Assembly (NCBI RefSeq): GCF_024679095.1
Contig: NC_066518.1
Location: 10,048,583-10,112,582, forward strand
DNA: 64,000 nt
Direction of reading: 5' to 3'
Source: Eriocheir sinensis
Taxonomy: Eukaryota > Arthropoda > Malacostraca > Decapoda > Varunidae
The position numbers and the translations under genes were made by a program. The notes beneath the pieces are model-generated. The model did no database searches and was not told where the DNA came from. It was given only the letters and a program-made list of their open reading frames with translations. The stretch's first letter is position 1. Every line of letters starts with the position of its first letter. Shown piece by piece: positions 34,902 through 48,279 of the stretch.

Positions 34902-35437
34902 CAACACACCTTTGTGCTCGCTGCTGACATCAGCGCTCCGTGTAGATGAATTTAATACATCCAAGGGCAAATTTGTACGGTTCTCAAATCTACCGACAAT
35001 AGGGCATATAAAAGCTTGAGGTTCCATTACCAGAAAATAGGGCATATTTTTAAAAGGGAGATGTTCCATTACCAGAAAATAAATATATATCACCATGTGA
35101 ATTGTACCATTACCAGAAAATATATAGATACTTCACACCATGCGAATCTACTGGGTGTGAATCAACTAAGTCTGCTTCGTCATGATGGTTTTAAATTACC
35201 AGAATATCTAAGATTTTTTTTTACCAGGGTATACATATAAAACTTATTTTTCACGCGAAAATTTTATTACCAAACTGCAGGTTTTACTACCATAATATAC
35301 AAATAGAAGTACTTTATGCCATGTGAAAAGCAGAAATTCACAACACTCCTGCAGTCCATCTTAATTTTTACCATTGATCGTTGTCACTGCTAAGTGAGGA
35401 TGTCGGTAAACAAAAAATACACTCAGTCTGGGTAACT

Positions 35438-35873
35438 GGCGAGGTCCAGGGGCGCCTGATGACTTAAAGCAAGCGCAAATTTTAAAAGTACAAGCAAGTC
35501 TATGCATAAAAGATTAAAAGTACAAGCAAGTCTACCGAAAGACACTCTGAACATCAATTTTACCTTCTGTAATTAATTGGTTTAATATGAACATACCCTA
35601 ATCAACACTTAAAACCCTAATCAACACTTAAAACCTATGTTAGCAAACTGATGCTGTAACTTACATACTGCACCTTAAATTCTAATAAAACTTCGTATAC
35701 CTTACCCTAAAATTATGATGCTGTACCTTACATACTGCACCTTAAATTCTAATAAAACTTCGTATACCTTACCCTAAAATTATAAGAATTTAGTACCAGG
35801 CATCATACATACTCTACGAACCACATCTCTCCGAGTGTTAAACCGATCACGGTCATGAACCCTGGAGCTCACC
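35438..35873 (-). other. Intron-like repeat copy 9
   Basis: Donor arm 35,860-35,873, acceptor arm GGCGAGGTCCAGGG at 35,438-35,451. It pairs with one wobble and one C-C mismatch. Confidence 0.45.
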
Positions 35874-36165
35874 CGTGAATGGTATGGGTTGTAAAGGATA
35901 CAATCGGCTGAGTGAAGCTTTCCTTTGGGCAAGAGGACAATGTCCAACACCGGCGGTGACACCCCGCTAACGTGACCGAGGCTTTTGAGTGCTTGGAAGG
36001 AGACGAACGATTTAATGTGGCTATTTAAGCATCTGAGTAACCCGCATCTGCTGGAGTAGACCAGAAGCACCTCGCAGCACCTCGCCGCGGGCAGTAACAA
36101 TCTGGAAAGAAAGAAAACAAAAAGTCAGTTTCAAGGAAACTGGTGAAGTCAATTTCAAGGAAACT

Positions 36166-36935
36166 GGTGAGCCCCAGAGTCTAGAATGTCTGCCACCGAT
36201 AATGCACCTGGCGAGCTTTGGGTGTTTACGAAATAAGTAAACGGCGGCCATCTGAACCACAACGGTGATATCAAAACTACCCCAAGGTGAAACGTGGACA
36301 CTTCATTGAGGCCAACTGGATCACAAAGGTTAAGTCGAAGATCACACATTGGAGGAACGTGGACACAACCAAATTGAATAAAGACAAACCACTTAGTCTT
36401 AAGGTTAAGCTTACTGTATCATCTTACATTATCCTAAATTTAATATCTTAAAGGATACACTTTCTTATTGTAACTTGAACGAGACAAGACCCAACACTGA
36501 AAACACGGACATTTCACATTTATTAAGAATACTGGCAAGGTTAGCGAACCCTATAAAAACCTATAATGTATCAAATATGAACCTCAGAGAAACTTCCTTA
36601 ATTTTATTTAATTTTAAGGTTTAAATTTACTGTAACGAGACGAGACCCAACATTTAAAACTGGGACATTTCACATTTACTAAGCATAGTGGACCTAAATT
36701 TTAATCTGGAACAAGAGACAATGCCCAACATTCAATACAAGGACATTTCACACTTACTCAGAATACTGGACCTTAAGACTAAGTGACCCCTTCCATATTG
36801 AGCCTTTAATCAACATCCATCAACTTCAAATCTTGTAACCAGCATCACCAAACAGCCTACCAACTCCTCATACCCGTCCGATGTTCAACACTTCATCACT
36901 AGTACCACAGACAGTCGTGAACCCTGGAGCCCACC
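36166..36935 (-). other. Intron-like repeat copy 10
   Basis: Donor arm GGTGGGCTCCAGGGTT, acceptor arm GACTCTGGGGCTCACC on the minus strand. All 16 positions pair, four as G.U. The same four positions would be A-C mismatches in a plus-strand RNA. Confidence 0.6.
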
Positions 36936-37131
36936 TGAAACTGCAGCGCCGAGGTGATCTTCCTCTGGTTGTGTCCTGCGTTGGTTTGAGGAGAAACGGC
37001 GAACTATCGGCCGAGCAAACCTTTCCCTTGAATGCTCCGAGGCTGATGGCGAGACCCCGCGGTGTGGAGCGAGGACACCGAAGAGCGTCTGTTCAGTATT
37101 TGGATTGTTAAGACGCTAGTACAGTGATGTA

Positions 37132-39110
37132 GTGTCCCACGAGTTATGGTAAATACTTTGAGAGATGATATATCAGGTAATTCTAAGTGAAAATTACTCT
37201 ATACACATATGCTCGTTTTTGCTTTATTATGCGAGAAATTGAGTGTTTAGGTGTGGCGGTTTGTGTGCTGCCGGGGGCTGCATGTGCCATGTTGTAGGGA
37301 GCAACAGCTGACTGACTGCCCGGGCGTGATGCCGCCAATCTGTAGCCTAGTGATAAACATTTGCATTTATTACAACATGGGGCTGCATTATCAACAAATA
37401 ACACTTACTGAGTGACCAAATAAATTACTGTGCGGGATAATCAAAGAAAAAAATACTCCGAACTTAACAATGGAACAGTTAGAAAAAACGCTTTATGCAG
37501 ACATGGCAACTCACTGCGCTCACTGTGGGGCTGTGACAGTTGACACAGTGTAGTGTTTAAACGCCAGTGTGATAACTCACCTTACAACAAGTGTTCAAAG
37601 TGAGAGCCTTCACACTCAATACACTTCCTTGCTCGATCCAGGACCGATGTCGTCACCCTCCTCAGCATTGGTCTGTTGTTCTTTATTTCCTGTGTCACTT
37701 CCTGGATCCGCTGAATTAGCTGTTCTCTTGAATGCGGTTTATTCTTGTACACCAAAGACTTCATGTGACCCCATAAGTAGAAATCCAGTGGTGTTAGGTC
37801 AGGGGATCTCGCTGGCCATTGCTGAGGGCCTCCTCGACCAATCCACCTCTCAGGAAATAGCTGGTTGAGGTATTCCTTGACTCGTTTACTGGAGTGTGGT
37901 GGTGCACCATCCTGTTGTAGTATGAAATGTTCATAAATGTGTAGTGGAACTTCTGTCAGAAGGAGAGGAAGCTCATCTCTCAAAAAGTCATGGTAGACGT
38001 CCCTGTTAGGCGCCCCTCGAAATGAAAGGTCCAAGAAGTAGGTCATCAATGCCACACCAAACGTTTACGGAGAAGCGATGCTGGAAGTTGCTTTCAACAG
38101 TTTGGTGTGGATTTTCCTTTGCCCACCAGTGATCATTGTGAGTGTTTGTTACTCCGTGGCGTGTAAATGTTGCCTCGTCTGTGTACAGAATGTGGTTGCT
38201 GTGGTGTTGGTGTTGAAGGAGCCAGTGACAAAAATTCAGTCTCTTTTCATGGTCTTCTGGTTTTAGGTGTTGTGTTTTGTGTAAATGGTACGGGTGAAAG
38301 CCTTCTCTCCTCAGCGTGCGCCAAGCTGACATGCGTGTAACTCCCAGACGCGATGAAAGCCTCCGTGTGCTTATGCTCGGGCTTCATGCTGCTTGAACAA
38401 CACCCCTACCTTCCTGTGCCCCTTCTGCACGCTCAGCTGTTGCAAGCACTCCCGGGAAAGTTCCAAAATCTCTTAGGTGCTGGAAAACTCGGCAAAATAC
38501 TCTGCTGTCAGGATGTCTTCTGTCAGGATATTTTGTTCAGAGTTTCGTGCGGCAGCCCAGGAGCTACCGTTACAGAATCCGTAGATGAACATCATGTCTG
38601 AGTATTCAATATTAGTGAAGGTAAAGGGCATTTTCCAGAGGTTATTTCGATAAAGTGTAGTCAGGAAACACTTCTCAGTGCGACGTTTACGCGCGCCTCA
38701 ACAGACTGTCGGCATTCCTTGCTGTGAGTTGCCATGTCTGCATAAAGCGTTTTTTCTAACTGTTCCATTGTTAAGTTCGGAGTATTTTTTTCTTTGATTA
38801 TCCCGCACAGTAATTTATTTGGTCACTCAGTAAGTGTTATTTGTTGATAATGCAGCCCCATGTTGTAATAAATGCAAATGTTTATCACTAGGCTACAGAT
38901 TGGCGGCATCACGCCCGGGCAGTCAGTCAGCTGTTGCTCCCTACACAACATGGCCCCGCAGCCCCCGCCAGCACACAAACCGCCACACCTAAACACTCAA
39001 TTTCTCGCATAATAAAGCAAAAACGAGCATATGTGTATAGAGTAATTTTCACTTAGAATTACCTGATATATCATCTCTCAAAGTATTTACCATAACTCGT
39101 GGGACACCCT
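37132..39110 (-). mobile_element. Tc1/mariner-superfamily transposon with DUF4817-type transposase
   Basis: Terminal inverted repeats of about 383 bp (37,132-37,514 and 38,724-39,107, starting GTGTCCCACGAGTTATGGTA) are nearly identical. TA flanks both sides (37,130-37,131 and 39,111-39,112), and the empty site AGTGATGTATAATGG is intact in units 1 and 3. The right end has three extra bases (CCT) relative to the left. The minus-strand transposase is described separately. Confidence 0.92.
37582..38631 (-). pseudogene. Transposase of the 37.1-kb element, frameshifted
   Basis: It starts at ATG 38,631 with an N-terminal helix-turn-helix-like segment (YSDMMFIYGFCNGSSWAAAR, the DUF4817 type), with frame changes near 38,540 and 38,340. 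A catalytic core follows: ILYTDEATFTRHGV (first Asp), HFILQQDGAPPHSSKRVKEY (second Asp), then WPARSPDLTPLDFYLWGHMK with a third Asp about 41 residues on, a DD41D-like spacing. The core reads through about 38,330-37,585 with one overlap near 38,030. It would bind the inverted repeats and move the element; the breaks suggest this copy is inactive. Confidence 0.88.
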
Positions 39111-39236
39111 TATAATGGCTGTTCTTAATGGAAAGGCATCAGTTATCTTTTTTAGTTAGGTATCATCATCAGTGTTATTATTAATTATATTATTATTATT
39201 ATAATCATTATTTTTCTTAATCTTATTATTATCATA

Positions 39237-39237
39237 T

Positions 39238-39289
<52 letters not shown>

Positions 39290-39305
39290 CAGCAACAGTA
39301 GTATT
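39237..39305. repeat. (TAG)n tract in unit 2
   Basis: About 17 TAG units followed by imperfect TAG, at the same place as in units 1 and 3 but longer than the unit 1 tract. Confidence 0.9.
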
Positions 39306-40547
39306 TTTTTATAGTAGTTGTGGTAGTAGCGGTAGGAGCAGCAACAGTAGTAATACTAGTAGTATAATTAATATATCAGTTGGCATCGTCATCTCGGACT
39401 CACAATATGAGAGGAAGCCATGCAAAGGAAGAATAATGAAATAATAATAATAATAATAACAACATCTAAAGCAAAAAGACCCGCATATATCTATCCCGGG
39501 AAGAGGTGTAAGGCTTTGTGTAATATACAAGACTAGCGAGTGAAAAAGTTAATTAAGTAAGACGGTGTGGAAGCGGAGGGTCGGACTCCTTACACCGGTA
39601 CCTCGATTACGCCGTTGTGGGGCTGCCGGGTCAAGGTCGGGTGCCGTGGCCTGCATACCGGAAGGTGTCTCGTATACGTCCTTAGTCCCATCACTCGCAT
39701 GCTGAGCGGCTTTTAAAATCACTAGTTTTAAATATCTTTGTCATTGGAGTAGTGATAGTAGTAGTCGCAATTAGACGTGGAAATAGTAGTAATAGTAGTA
39801 GTATCGAGAGTAATAATAGTAACATCGGAAGTAATACAACTATCATTAATATACGTAACGATCGCAAATATAGTAGGAATGGTAGTTGAAAATAGTCATG
39901 GAAATAATGAAAATTGGAGTCGAAGAAATAATTGGTAGTGATAATAGTAGTAGGAGGAGGCGGAGGAGCAGCAACAGTAATCATAGTAGGAAAACAGTGG
40001 GACTAAGCATATAAGTATCAAAACCACATCAATAACAAATAGTTATTGCTAATACGACCACAACTACCTCTTGTAAGACAGCTGCTACTTATACTACCAC
40101 CACCACCAGTCACTAACAACGCCTAGCCTGTCCACCACCGTCGGTACGGCTGCTGCTACTTCGGTTAAGCGAGTCACGCGGCGATATGGTTATACGTTAG
40201 TGTTCAATTTTTCATTCGTCTCAGTATTCACTTTCCACTTACATCCATCGCCAGTATATGCTACGCTAAACGCTTCAACCGGACTTTCATGATAATGGCT
40301 CTTATGATGGGTTACCAGCATGACTCCCGAACATCATTTCACACTTTTTGTTCCGAACACGTAAGCCACCATTCATAAGTAAGCAACCATTCATGAATCA
40401 AAGGGTTGGTAAAAGTAAAAAAGAGTTGCCGTGCTTCTTCTCGTACTTTATCATTTTGTTACCCTGTATTTGTATTTGTCGTGTTAATCTTGTGACAAGT
40501 AAATCCACATCATTAGAAACCTAGTAACGGAAGTAGGGGTAACCTCT

Positions 40548-42934
40548 TTTTTTTTCTACAGCAGACGTAGCAGCTCAAGGGCAAAAAAAAGGAAACAATA
40601 ATGAAAAAAAAAAATCCCGCTACTCGCTGCTCCCACAAAAAGCGCTCAGAGGAGTGGCCAAAAGAGCGGTCAACTTCAGTAGGAGAGGTGTCCTGATACC
40701 CTCCTCTTGAAAGAGTTGAAGTCGTAGGCAGGAGGAAATACAGATGAAGGAAGATTGTTCCAGAGTTTACCTGCGCGAGGGATGAAAGAGTGAAGATTGT
40801 GGTTAACTCGTGCGTAAGGAATTTGGATAGTTAAGGGATGAGCTTGAGTAGAAAGTCGAGTGTGACGAGGCCGCGGGAAAGGGGGAGGCATGCAGTTAGA
40901 AAGTTCAGAAGAGCAGTCAGCGTGAAGATATCGATAAAGATAGAGAGGCAACATGGCGGCGGAAGGGAGGGAGAAGACTATCAGTAAGAGGAGGAGAGCT
41001 GATGAGACGAAGAGCCTTACACTCTGTCCAAGAGAGCTGTGTGAGTGGAGCGCCCCCGCCCCCCCCCCCCCCCCCACACACACGTGAGATACATACTCCA
41101 TACGAGGGCGGACAAGGCCCCCGTATATGGATAGCAACTGTGCGGGGAAGAAGAATTGGCGGAGACGAAACAGAACGCCCAACCTCGAGGAAGCTGATTT
41201 AGTGAGAGAGGAGATGTGAAGTTTCCAGTTAAGATTTTGAGTTAAGGATAGACCGAGGAAGTTTAGTGTTGAAGAAGGTGACAGCTAAGTGTTGTTGAAG
41301 AATAGGGGATAGGTGTTTGGAAGATTGTGTCGGGTTGATAGGTGGGGAAATTGTTTTTTTGAGGCATTGAAGGACACTAGGTTCCTTTTGCCCCAATCAA
41401 AAATGATAGCAAGGTCTGAGGTTAAACGTTCTGTAGCCACCAGTCTGGAGTCTTGTAATTCATGTTGAGAGGGTCTTCTGTTGAAAGAAGCTGAATAATG
41501 CAGAGTGGAGTCGTCAGCGTATGAGTGGATAGGACACTTTGTTATGGAAAGAAGATCATTCATGAATAACAGGAAGAGAGTGGGTGATAGAACAGAGCCG
41601 TGACAGTGACAGTGACCGTCTACCACAGCAGAGATAGAACGGCCGGAAAGGAAACTGGAGATAAAGGAACAGGGAGAGGGATATAAACCGTAAGAGGGCA
41701 GTTTAGAATGCAAAGAGTTGTGCCGGACTCTATTGAAAGCTTTCGATATGTCTAGCGCAACTGAGAAAGTTTCACCGAAACGGCTAAGAGAGGATAACCA
41801 AGAGTCAGTTAAGAGAGTAAGAAGATCGCCAGTAGAACGCACCTTGCGGAACCCATACTGGTGATCAGATAGAAGGTCAGAAGTGGAAAGGTGTATTTGA
41901 ATCTTCCGGTTAAGGATTGATTAAAAAACTTTAGATAGACATAAAAGTAAAACTATTGGGCGGTAGTTTGAGGGATTGGAACGGTCACCCTTCTTAGGCA
42001 CAGACTGTATGAAGGCGTACTTCCAGCAGGAAGGAAAGGTAGATGTTTATAGGCAGAGACGAGAGAGTTTGACCAGGCAGGGTGTCAGCACGGAGGCACA
42101 GTTTTTAAGGACAATAGGAGGCACTCCATCAGGTCCATAAGCCTTCTGAGAGTTAAGCCCACAGAGGGCATAGAAAACATCATTCTTAAGAATCTTTATA
42201 ACAGGCATAAAGGAGTCAGAGGGGGGATGAGTAGGAGGAATATGCCCAGAATCGTCCAGAGTGGAGTTTTTACAGAAAGTTTGAGATAAGTGTTCAGCCT
42301 TAGAGATAGATGAGACGGCGGTGCTGCCGTCAGGGTTAAGGAGAGAAGGGAAAGATGAAGAAGTAAAATTGGAGGAGATATTTGTGGCCAGGTGCCAGAA
42401 GTCTCTGGAAGAATTAGAAAAAGCAAGGTTATGACATTTCCTCTGGATGAAAAAGCTTTTGGTAAGTCGTAGATTTGGCACGATTCCGGATAGAAATGTA
42501 AAGATCATGGTTAGCAGGAGTGCGAAGGCTCTGGTATCTTTTGTGAGCTGCCTCTCTATCTTTAATAGCACAAGAACAAGCGTGATAAGACCAAGGCTTT
42601 TTAGCATGAGGAGTAGAGAAAGTACGTGGAATGTGTGCCTCCATTCCAGAGACAATCACCACTGTGATGCGCTGGGCACACACAAAGGGGTCTCTCTCCA
42701 GGAAGCAGTAATCATTCCATGGGAAATCGAAAAAGTATATCCTCAGGTCGTCCCACCGAGCTGAATCAAAATATAGAAGCAACGCCTCTTCGGTGGGTCC
42801 AGAGGGTGCACAGGAGCGATAGGACAGGATACAGAAATGAGGTTGTTATCGGAGGAGCCCAATGGAGAGAACACTTTGACAGAGTAAGTAGAAGGGTAAG
42901 AAGTAAGGAAGAGGTCTAGTATGTGGACGCACCC
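40548..42934 (-). mobile_element. Non-LTR retrotransposon copy 2, 5'-truncated
   Basis: Same structure as 31,975-34,358: YADD box in HSYADDSTLHYS, motif A VALDISKAFNRVRH, C-terminal KLWNNLPSSVFPPAYDFNSF. It differs from copy 1 at scattered sites and by an AAG indel near 41,552. The open frame that starts in copy 1 at MPKKGDRSNPSN is interrupted here near 41,925. Confidence 0.9.
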
Positions 42935-42937
42935 TAA

Positions 42938-43475
42938 GGGTGCGTCCACACGGTTGAACAATGTCCGTCGGACAAACACTTACCAGTTAACAATGGAAAG
43001 CGGAAAGGCTCGCTGATGACGTCAGAAGCGAGCACCAAGAGGTGTACCGGACACTGCCCATGTCCGTAGTATCGGAACTTCGGACACTGCCTGGTGGGAC
43101 AGAGGCTTGGAAGTATACGATTTTGCCAGGCACAGGATGAGCAAAGTTACTTATTTACCGGATGAACTGAGGCTGTCAGTTGATTAGATCTCACCTGCCC
43201 TGTCAACATGGCTGGCCGTATGTCTGTCACTTGTCTCTCGAGCCCATACTAACACTGACTTAGATACCCGTGAGTTGCCAGCGGACATCAGCTTCGAACA
43301 TTGTCTGCCGGTCTTTGCCTAGTGAACGGAGTAGAAATTATGGTATACAACTTCATCTGGTACCACTGTTGCCATATCAACTTCCCTCATTTCAACGCCT
43401 ATGACGTCATCCTGCTTCGCCTTATGATATAGTAACAGTTTGTCCGACAGTGTGTTAAACTGTGTGGACGGACCC
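42938..43475. mobile_element. PIF/Harbinger-like MITE, copy in unit 2/3 junction
   Basis: 538 bp between perfect TAA duplications at 42,935-42,937 and 43,476-43,478. Inverted ends GGGTGCGTCCACACGGTT and GGGTCCGTCCACACAGTT. The 3-bp TAA duplication is the mark of the PIF/Harbinger superfamily. Confidence 0.8.
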
Positions 43476-44021
43476 TAACACACCTTTGTGCTCGCTGCTG
43501 ACATCAGCGCTCCGTGTAGATGAATTTAATACATCCAAGGGCAAATTTGTACTGTTCTCAAATCTACCGACAATAGGGCATATAAAAGCTTGATGTTCCA
43601 TTACCAGAAAATAGGGCATATTTTTAAAAGCGAGATGTTCCATTACCAGAAAATAAATATAGGTCACTATGTGAATTGTACCATTACCAGAAAATATATA
43701 GATACTTCACACCATGCGAATCTACTGGGTGTGAATCAACTAAGTCTGCTTCGTCATGATGGTTTTAAATTACCAGAATATCTAAGATTTTTTTTACCAG
43801 GGTATACATATAAAAAGGTATTTTTCACGCGAAACTTTTATTACCAAACTGCAGGTTTTACTACCATAATATACAAATAGAAGTACTTTATGCCATGTGA
43901 AAAGCAGAAATTCACAACACTCCTGCAGTCCATCTTAATTTTTACCACTGATCGTTGTCACTGCTAAGTGAGGATGTCGAGAGAAACCTGTAAACAAAAA
44001 ATACCCTCAGTCTGGGTAACT

Positions 44022-44496
44022 GGCGAGGTCCAGGGGCGCCTGATGACTTAAAATACGAAGATCTTAAAACTACCGTAAAAGGCAAATTTTAAAAGTACAA
44101 GCAAGTCTATGCATAAAACAAGATTAAAAGTACAAGCAAGTCTACCGAAAGACACGATTAAAAGTACAAGCAAGTCTACCGAAAGACACTCTGAACATCA
44201 ATTTTACCTTCTGTAATTAATTGGTTTAATATGAACTTACCCTAATCAACTTAAAACCTATGTTAGCAAACTGATGCTGTACCTTACATACTGCACCTTA
44301 AATTCTAATAAAACTTCGTATACCTTACCCTAAAATTATGATGCTGTACCTTACATACTGCACCTTAAATTCTAATAAAACTTCGTATACCTTACCCTAA
44401 AATTATAAGAATTTAGTACCAGGCATCATACATACTCTACGAACCACAGCTCTCCGAGTGTTAAACCGATCACGGTCACGAACCCTGGAGCTCACC
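44022..44496 (-). other. Intron-like repeat copy 11
   Basis: Counterpart of copy 9 in unit 3. The acceptor-like TTTTTTGTTTACAG lies 32 nt past the arm (ending at 43,988), and a GTAAAA donor-like site follows about 42 nt on. Confidence 0.5.
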
Positions 44497-44720
44497 CGTG
44501 AATGGTATGGGTTGTAAAGGATACAATCGGCTGAGTGAAGCTTTCCTTTGGGCAAGAGGACAATGTCCAACACCGGCGGTGACACCCCGCTAACGTGACA
44601 GATGCTTTTGAGTGCTTGGAAGGAGACGAACGATCACCTCGCCGCGGGCAATAACAATCTGGAAAGAAAGAAAACAAAGTCAGTTTCAAGGAAACTGGTG
44701 AGGTCTATTTCAAGGAAACT

Positions 44721-45492
44721 GGTGAGCCCCAGAGTCTAGAAAGTCTGCCACCGATAATGCACCTGGCGAGCTTTGGGTGTTTACGAAATAAGTGAACGGC
44801 GGCCATCTGAACCACAACGGTGATATCAAAACTACCCCAAGGTGAAACGTGGACACTTCATTGAGGCCAACTGGATCACAAAGGTTAAGTCGAAGATCAC
44901 ACATTGGAGGAACGTGGACACAACCAAATTGAATAAAGACAAGCCACTTAGTCTTAAGGTTAAGACTACTGTATATCTTACATTATCCTAAATTTAATAT
45001 CTTAAAGGATACACTTTCTTATTGTAACTTTGAACGAGACAAGACCCAACACTGAAAACACGGACATTTCACATTTATTAAGAATACTGGCAAGGTTGGC
45101 GAACCCTATAAAAACCCATTATGTATCAAATATGAACCTCAGAGAGAAACTTCCTTAATTTTATTTAATTTTAAGGTTTAAATTTACTGTAACGAGACGA
45201 GACCCAACATTTAAAACTGGGACATTTCACATTTACTAAGCATAGTGGACCTAAATTTTAATTTGGAACAAGAGACAATGCCCAACATTCAATACAAGGA
45301 CATTTCACACTTACTAAGCATACTGGACCTTAAGACTAAGTGACCCCTTCCATATTGAGCCTTTAATCAACATCCATCAACTTCAAATCTTGTAACCAGC
45401 ATCACCAGACAGCCTACCAACTCCTCATACCCGTCCGATGTTCAACACTTCATCACTAGTACCACAGACAGTCGTGAACCCTGGAGCCCACC
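44721..45492 (-). other. Intron-like repeat copy 12
   Basis: Same arms as copy 10 (44,721-44,734 and 45,479-45,492), fully paired with G.U wobbles. Confidence 0.55.
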
Positions 45493-45813
45493 TGAAACTG
45501 CAGCGCCGAGGTGATCTTCCTCTGGTTGTGTCCTGCGTTGGTTTGAGGAGAAACGGCGAACTATCGGCCGAGCAAACCTTTCCCTTGAATGCTCCGAGAC
45601 TGATGGCGAGACCCCGCGGTGTGGAGCGAGGACACCGAAGAGCGTCTGTTCAGTATTTGGATTGTTAAGACGCTAGTACAGTGATGTATAATGGCTGTTC
45701 TTAACGGAAAGGCATCAGTTATCTTTATTAGTTAGGTATCATCATCAGTGTTATTATTAATTATATTATTATTATTATAATCATTATTTTTCTTAATCTT
45801 ATTATTATCATAT

Positions 45814-45859
<46 letters not shown>

Positions 45860-47115
45860 CAGCAGCAGTAGTATTTTTTTATAGTAGTTGTGGTAGTAGC
45901 GGTAGGAGCAGCAACAGTAGTAATACTAGTAGTATAATTAATATATCAGTTGGCATCGTCATCTCGGACTCACAATATGAGAGGAAGCCATGCAAAGGAA
46001 GAATAATGAAAAAATAATAATAATAATAAAAACATCTAAAGCAAAAAGACCCGCATATATCTATCCCGGGAAGAGGTGTAAGGCTTTGTGTAATGTACAA
46101 GACTAGCGAGTGAAAAAGTTAATTAAGTAAGACGGTGTGGAGGCGGAGGGTCGGACTCCTTACACCGGTACCTCGATTACGCCGTTGTGGGGCTGCCGGG
46201 TCAAGGTCGGGTGCCGTGGCCTGCATACCGGAAGGTGTCTCGTATACGTCCTTAGTCCCATCACTCGCATGCTGAGCGGCTTTTAAAATCACTAGTTTTA
46301 AATATCTTTGTCATTGGAGTAGTGATCATAGTAGTCGCAATTAGACGTGGAAATAGTAGTAATAGTAGTAGTATCGAGAGTAATAATAGTAACATCGGAA
46401 GTAATACAACTATCATTAATATAAGTAACGATCGCAAATATAGTAGGAATGGTAGTTGAAAATAGTCATGGAAATAATGAAAATTGGAGTCGAAGAAATA
46501 ATTGGTAGTGATAATAGTAGTAGGAGGAGGCGTAGGAGCAGCAACAGTAATCATAGTAGGAAAACAGTGGGACTAAGCATATAAGTATCAAAACCACATC
46601 AGTAACAAATAGTTATTGCTATTACGACCACAACTACCTCTTGTAAGACAGCTGCTACTTATACTACCACCACCACCAGTCACTAACAACGCCTAGCCTG
46701 TCCACCACCGTCGGTACGGCTGCTGCTACTTCGGTTAAGCGAGTCACGCGGCGATATGGTTATAAGTTAGTGTTCAATTTTTCATTCGTCTCAGTATTCG
46801 CTTTCCACTTACATCCATCGCCAGTATATGCTACGCTAAACGCTTCAACCGGACTTTCATGGTAATGGCTCTTATGATGGGTTACCAGCATGACTCCCGA
46901 ACATCATTTCACACTTTTTGTTCCGAACACGTAAGCCACCATTCATAAGTAAGCCACCATTCATGAATCAAAGGGTTGGTAAAAGTAAAAAAGAGTTGCC
47001 GTGCTTCTTCTCGTAGTTTATCATTTTGTTAACCTGTATTTGTATTTGTCGTGTTAATCTTGTGACAAGTAAATCCACATCATTAGAAACCGAGTAACGG
47101 AAGTAGGGGTAACCT

Positions 47116-48262
47116 TTTTTTTTCTCTACAGCAGACGTAGCAGCTCAAGGGCTAAAAAAAGGAAACAATAATGAAAAAAAAAGCCCGCTACTCGCTGCTC
47201 CCACAAAAAGCGCTCAGAGGAGTGGCCAAAAGAGCGGTCAACTTCAGTAGGAGAGGTGTCCTGATACCCTCCTCTTGAAAGAGTTGAAGTCGTAGGCAGG
47301 AGGAAATACAGATGAAGGAAGATTGTTCCAGAGTTTACCTGCGCGAGGGATGAAAGAGTGAAGATTCTGGTTAACTCGTGCGTAAGGAATTTGGATAGAA
47401 AAGGGATGAGCTTGAGTAGAAAGTCGAGTGTGACGAAGCCGCGGGAAAGGGGGAGGCATGCAGTTAGAAAGTTCAGAAGAGCAGTCAGCGTGAAGATATC
47501 GATAAAGATTGAGAGGCAACATGACGGCGGAAGGGAGGGAGAAGACTATCAGTAAGAGGAGGAGCTGATGAGACGAAGAGCCTTACACTCTGTCCAAGAG
47601 AGCTGTGTGAGTGGTGTCCCCACACACATGAGATGCATAATCCATATGAGGGCAGACACGGCCCCCGTATATGGATAGCATCTGGGAGAGGAAAAAAAAT
47701 TGGCGGAGACGATACAGAACACCCAACCTCGAGGAGGCTGATTTAATAAGAGAGATGTTTCCAGTTAAGATTTTGAATTAAGGATAGACCGAGGATGTTT
47801 AGTGTTGAAGAAGGTGACAGCTAAGTGTTGTTGAAGAATAGGGGATAGGTGTTTGGAAGATTGTGTCGGGTTGATAGGTGGGGAAACTGTTTTTTTGAGG
47901 CATTGAAGGACACTAGGTTCCTTTTGCCCCAATCAAAAATGATAGCAAGGTCTGAGGTTAAACGTTCTGTAGCCACCAGTCTGGAGTCTTATAATTCATG
48001 TTGAGAGGGTCTTCTGTTGAAATAAGTTGAATAATGCAGAGTGGAGTCGTCAGCGTATGAGTGGATAGGACACTTTATGGAAAGATCATTCATGAATAAC
48101 AGGAAGAGAGTGGGTGATAGAACAGAGCCGTGACAGTGACCGTCTACCACAGCAGAGATAGAACGGCCGGAAAGGAAACTGGAGATAAAGGGACAGGGAG
48201 AAGGATATAAACCATAAGAGGGCAGTTTAGAAAGCAAAGAGTTGTGCCGGACTATTGAAAGC
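47116..48262 (-). mobile_element. Non-LTR retrotransposon copy 3, heavily truncated
   Basis: It keeps the 3' part from the region before the YADD box (SYADDSTLHYSTYF) to the poly(A) tail. It has several small deletions compared with copies 1 and 2, so it is more eroded. Confidence 0.88.
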
Positions 48263-48279
48263 TGGTCATTCTTCTTTCC

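Larger units (their letters stand above)
34490..43065. repeat. Segmental repeat unit 2 of 3
   Basis: Nearly identical to unit 3, with a 1,979-bp transposon inserted. Inside, 35,645-35,780 holds a 67-bp tandem duplication (GATGCTGTAMCTTACATACT) also present in unit 3. Confidence 0.85.
43065..48262. repeat. Segmental repeat unit 3 of 3, truncated
   Basis: It follows unit 2 in order and sequence but stops at 48,262 inside the reverse transcriptase, where similarity ends abruptly after GCCGGACTATTGAAAGCTGG. Confidence 0.85.
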
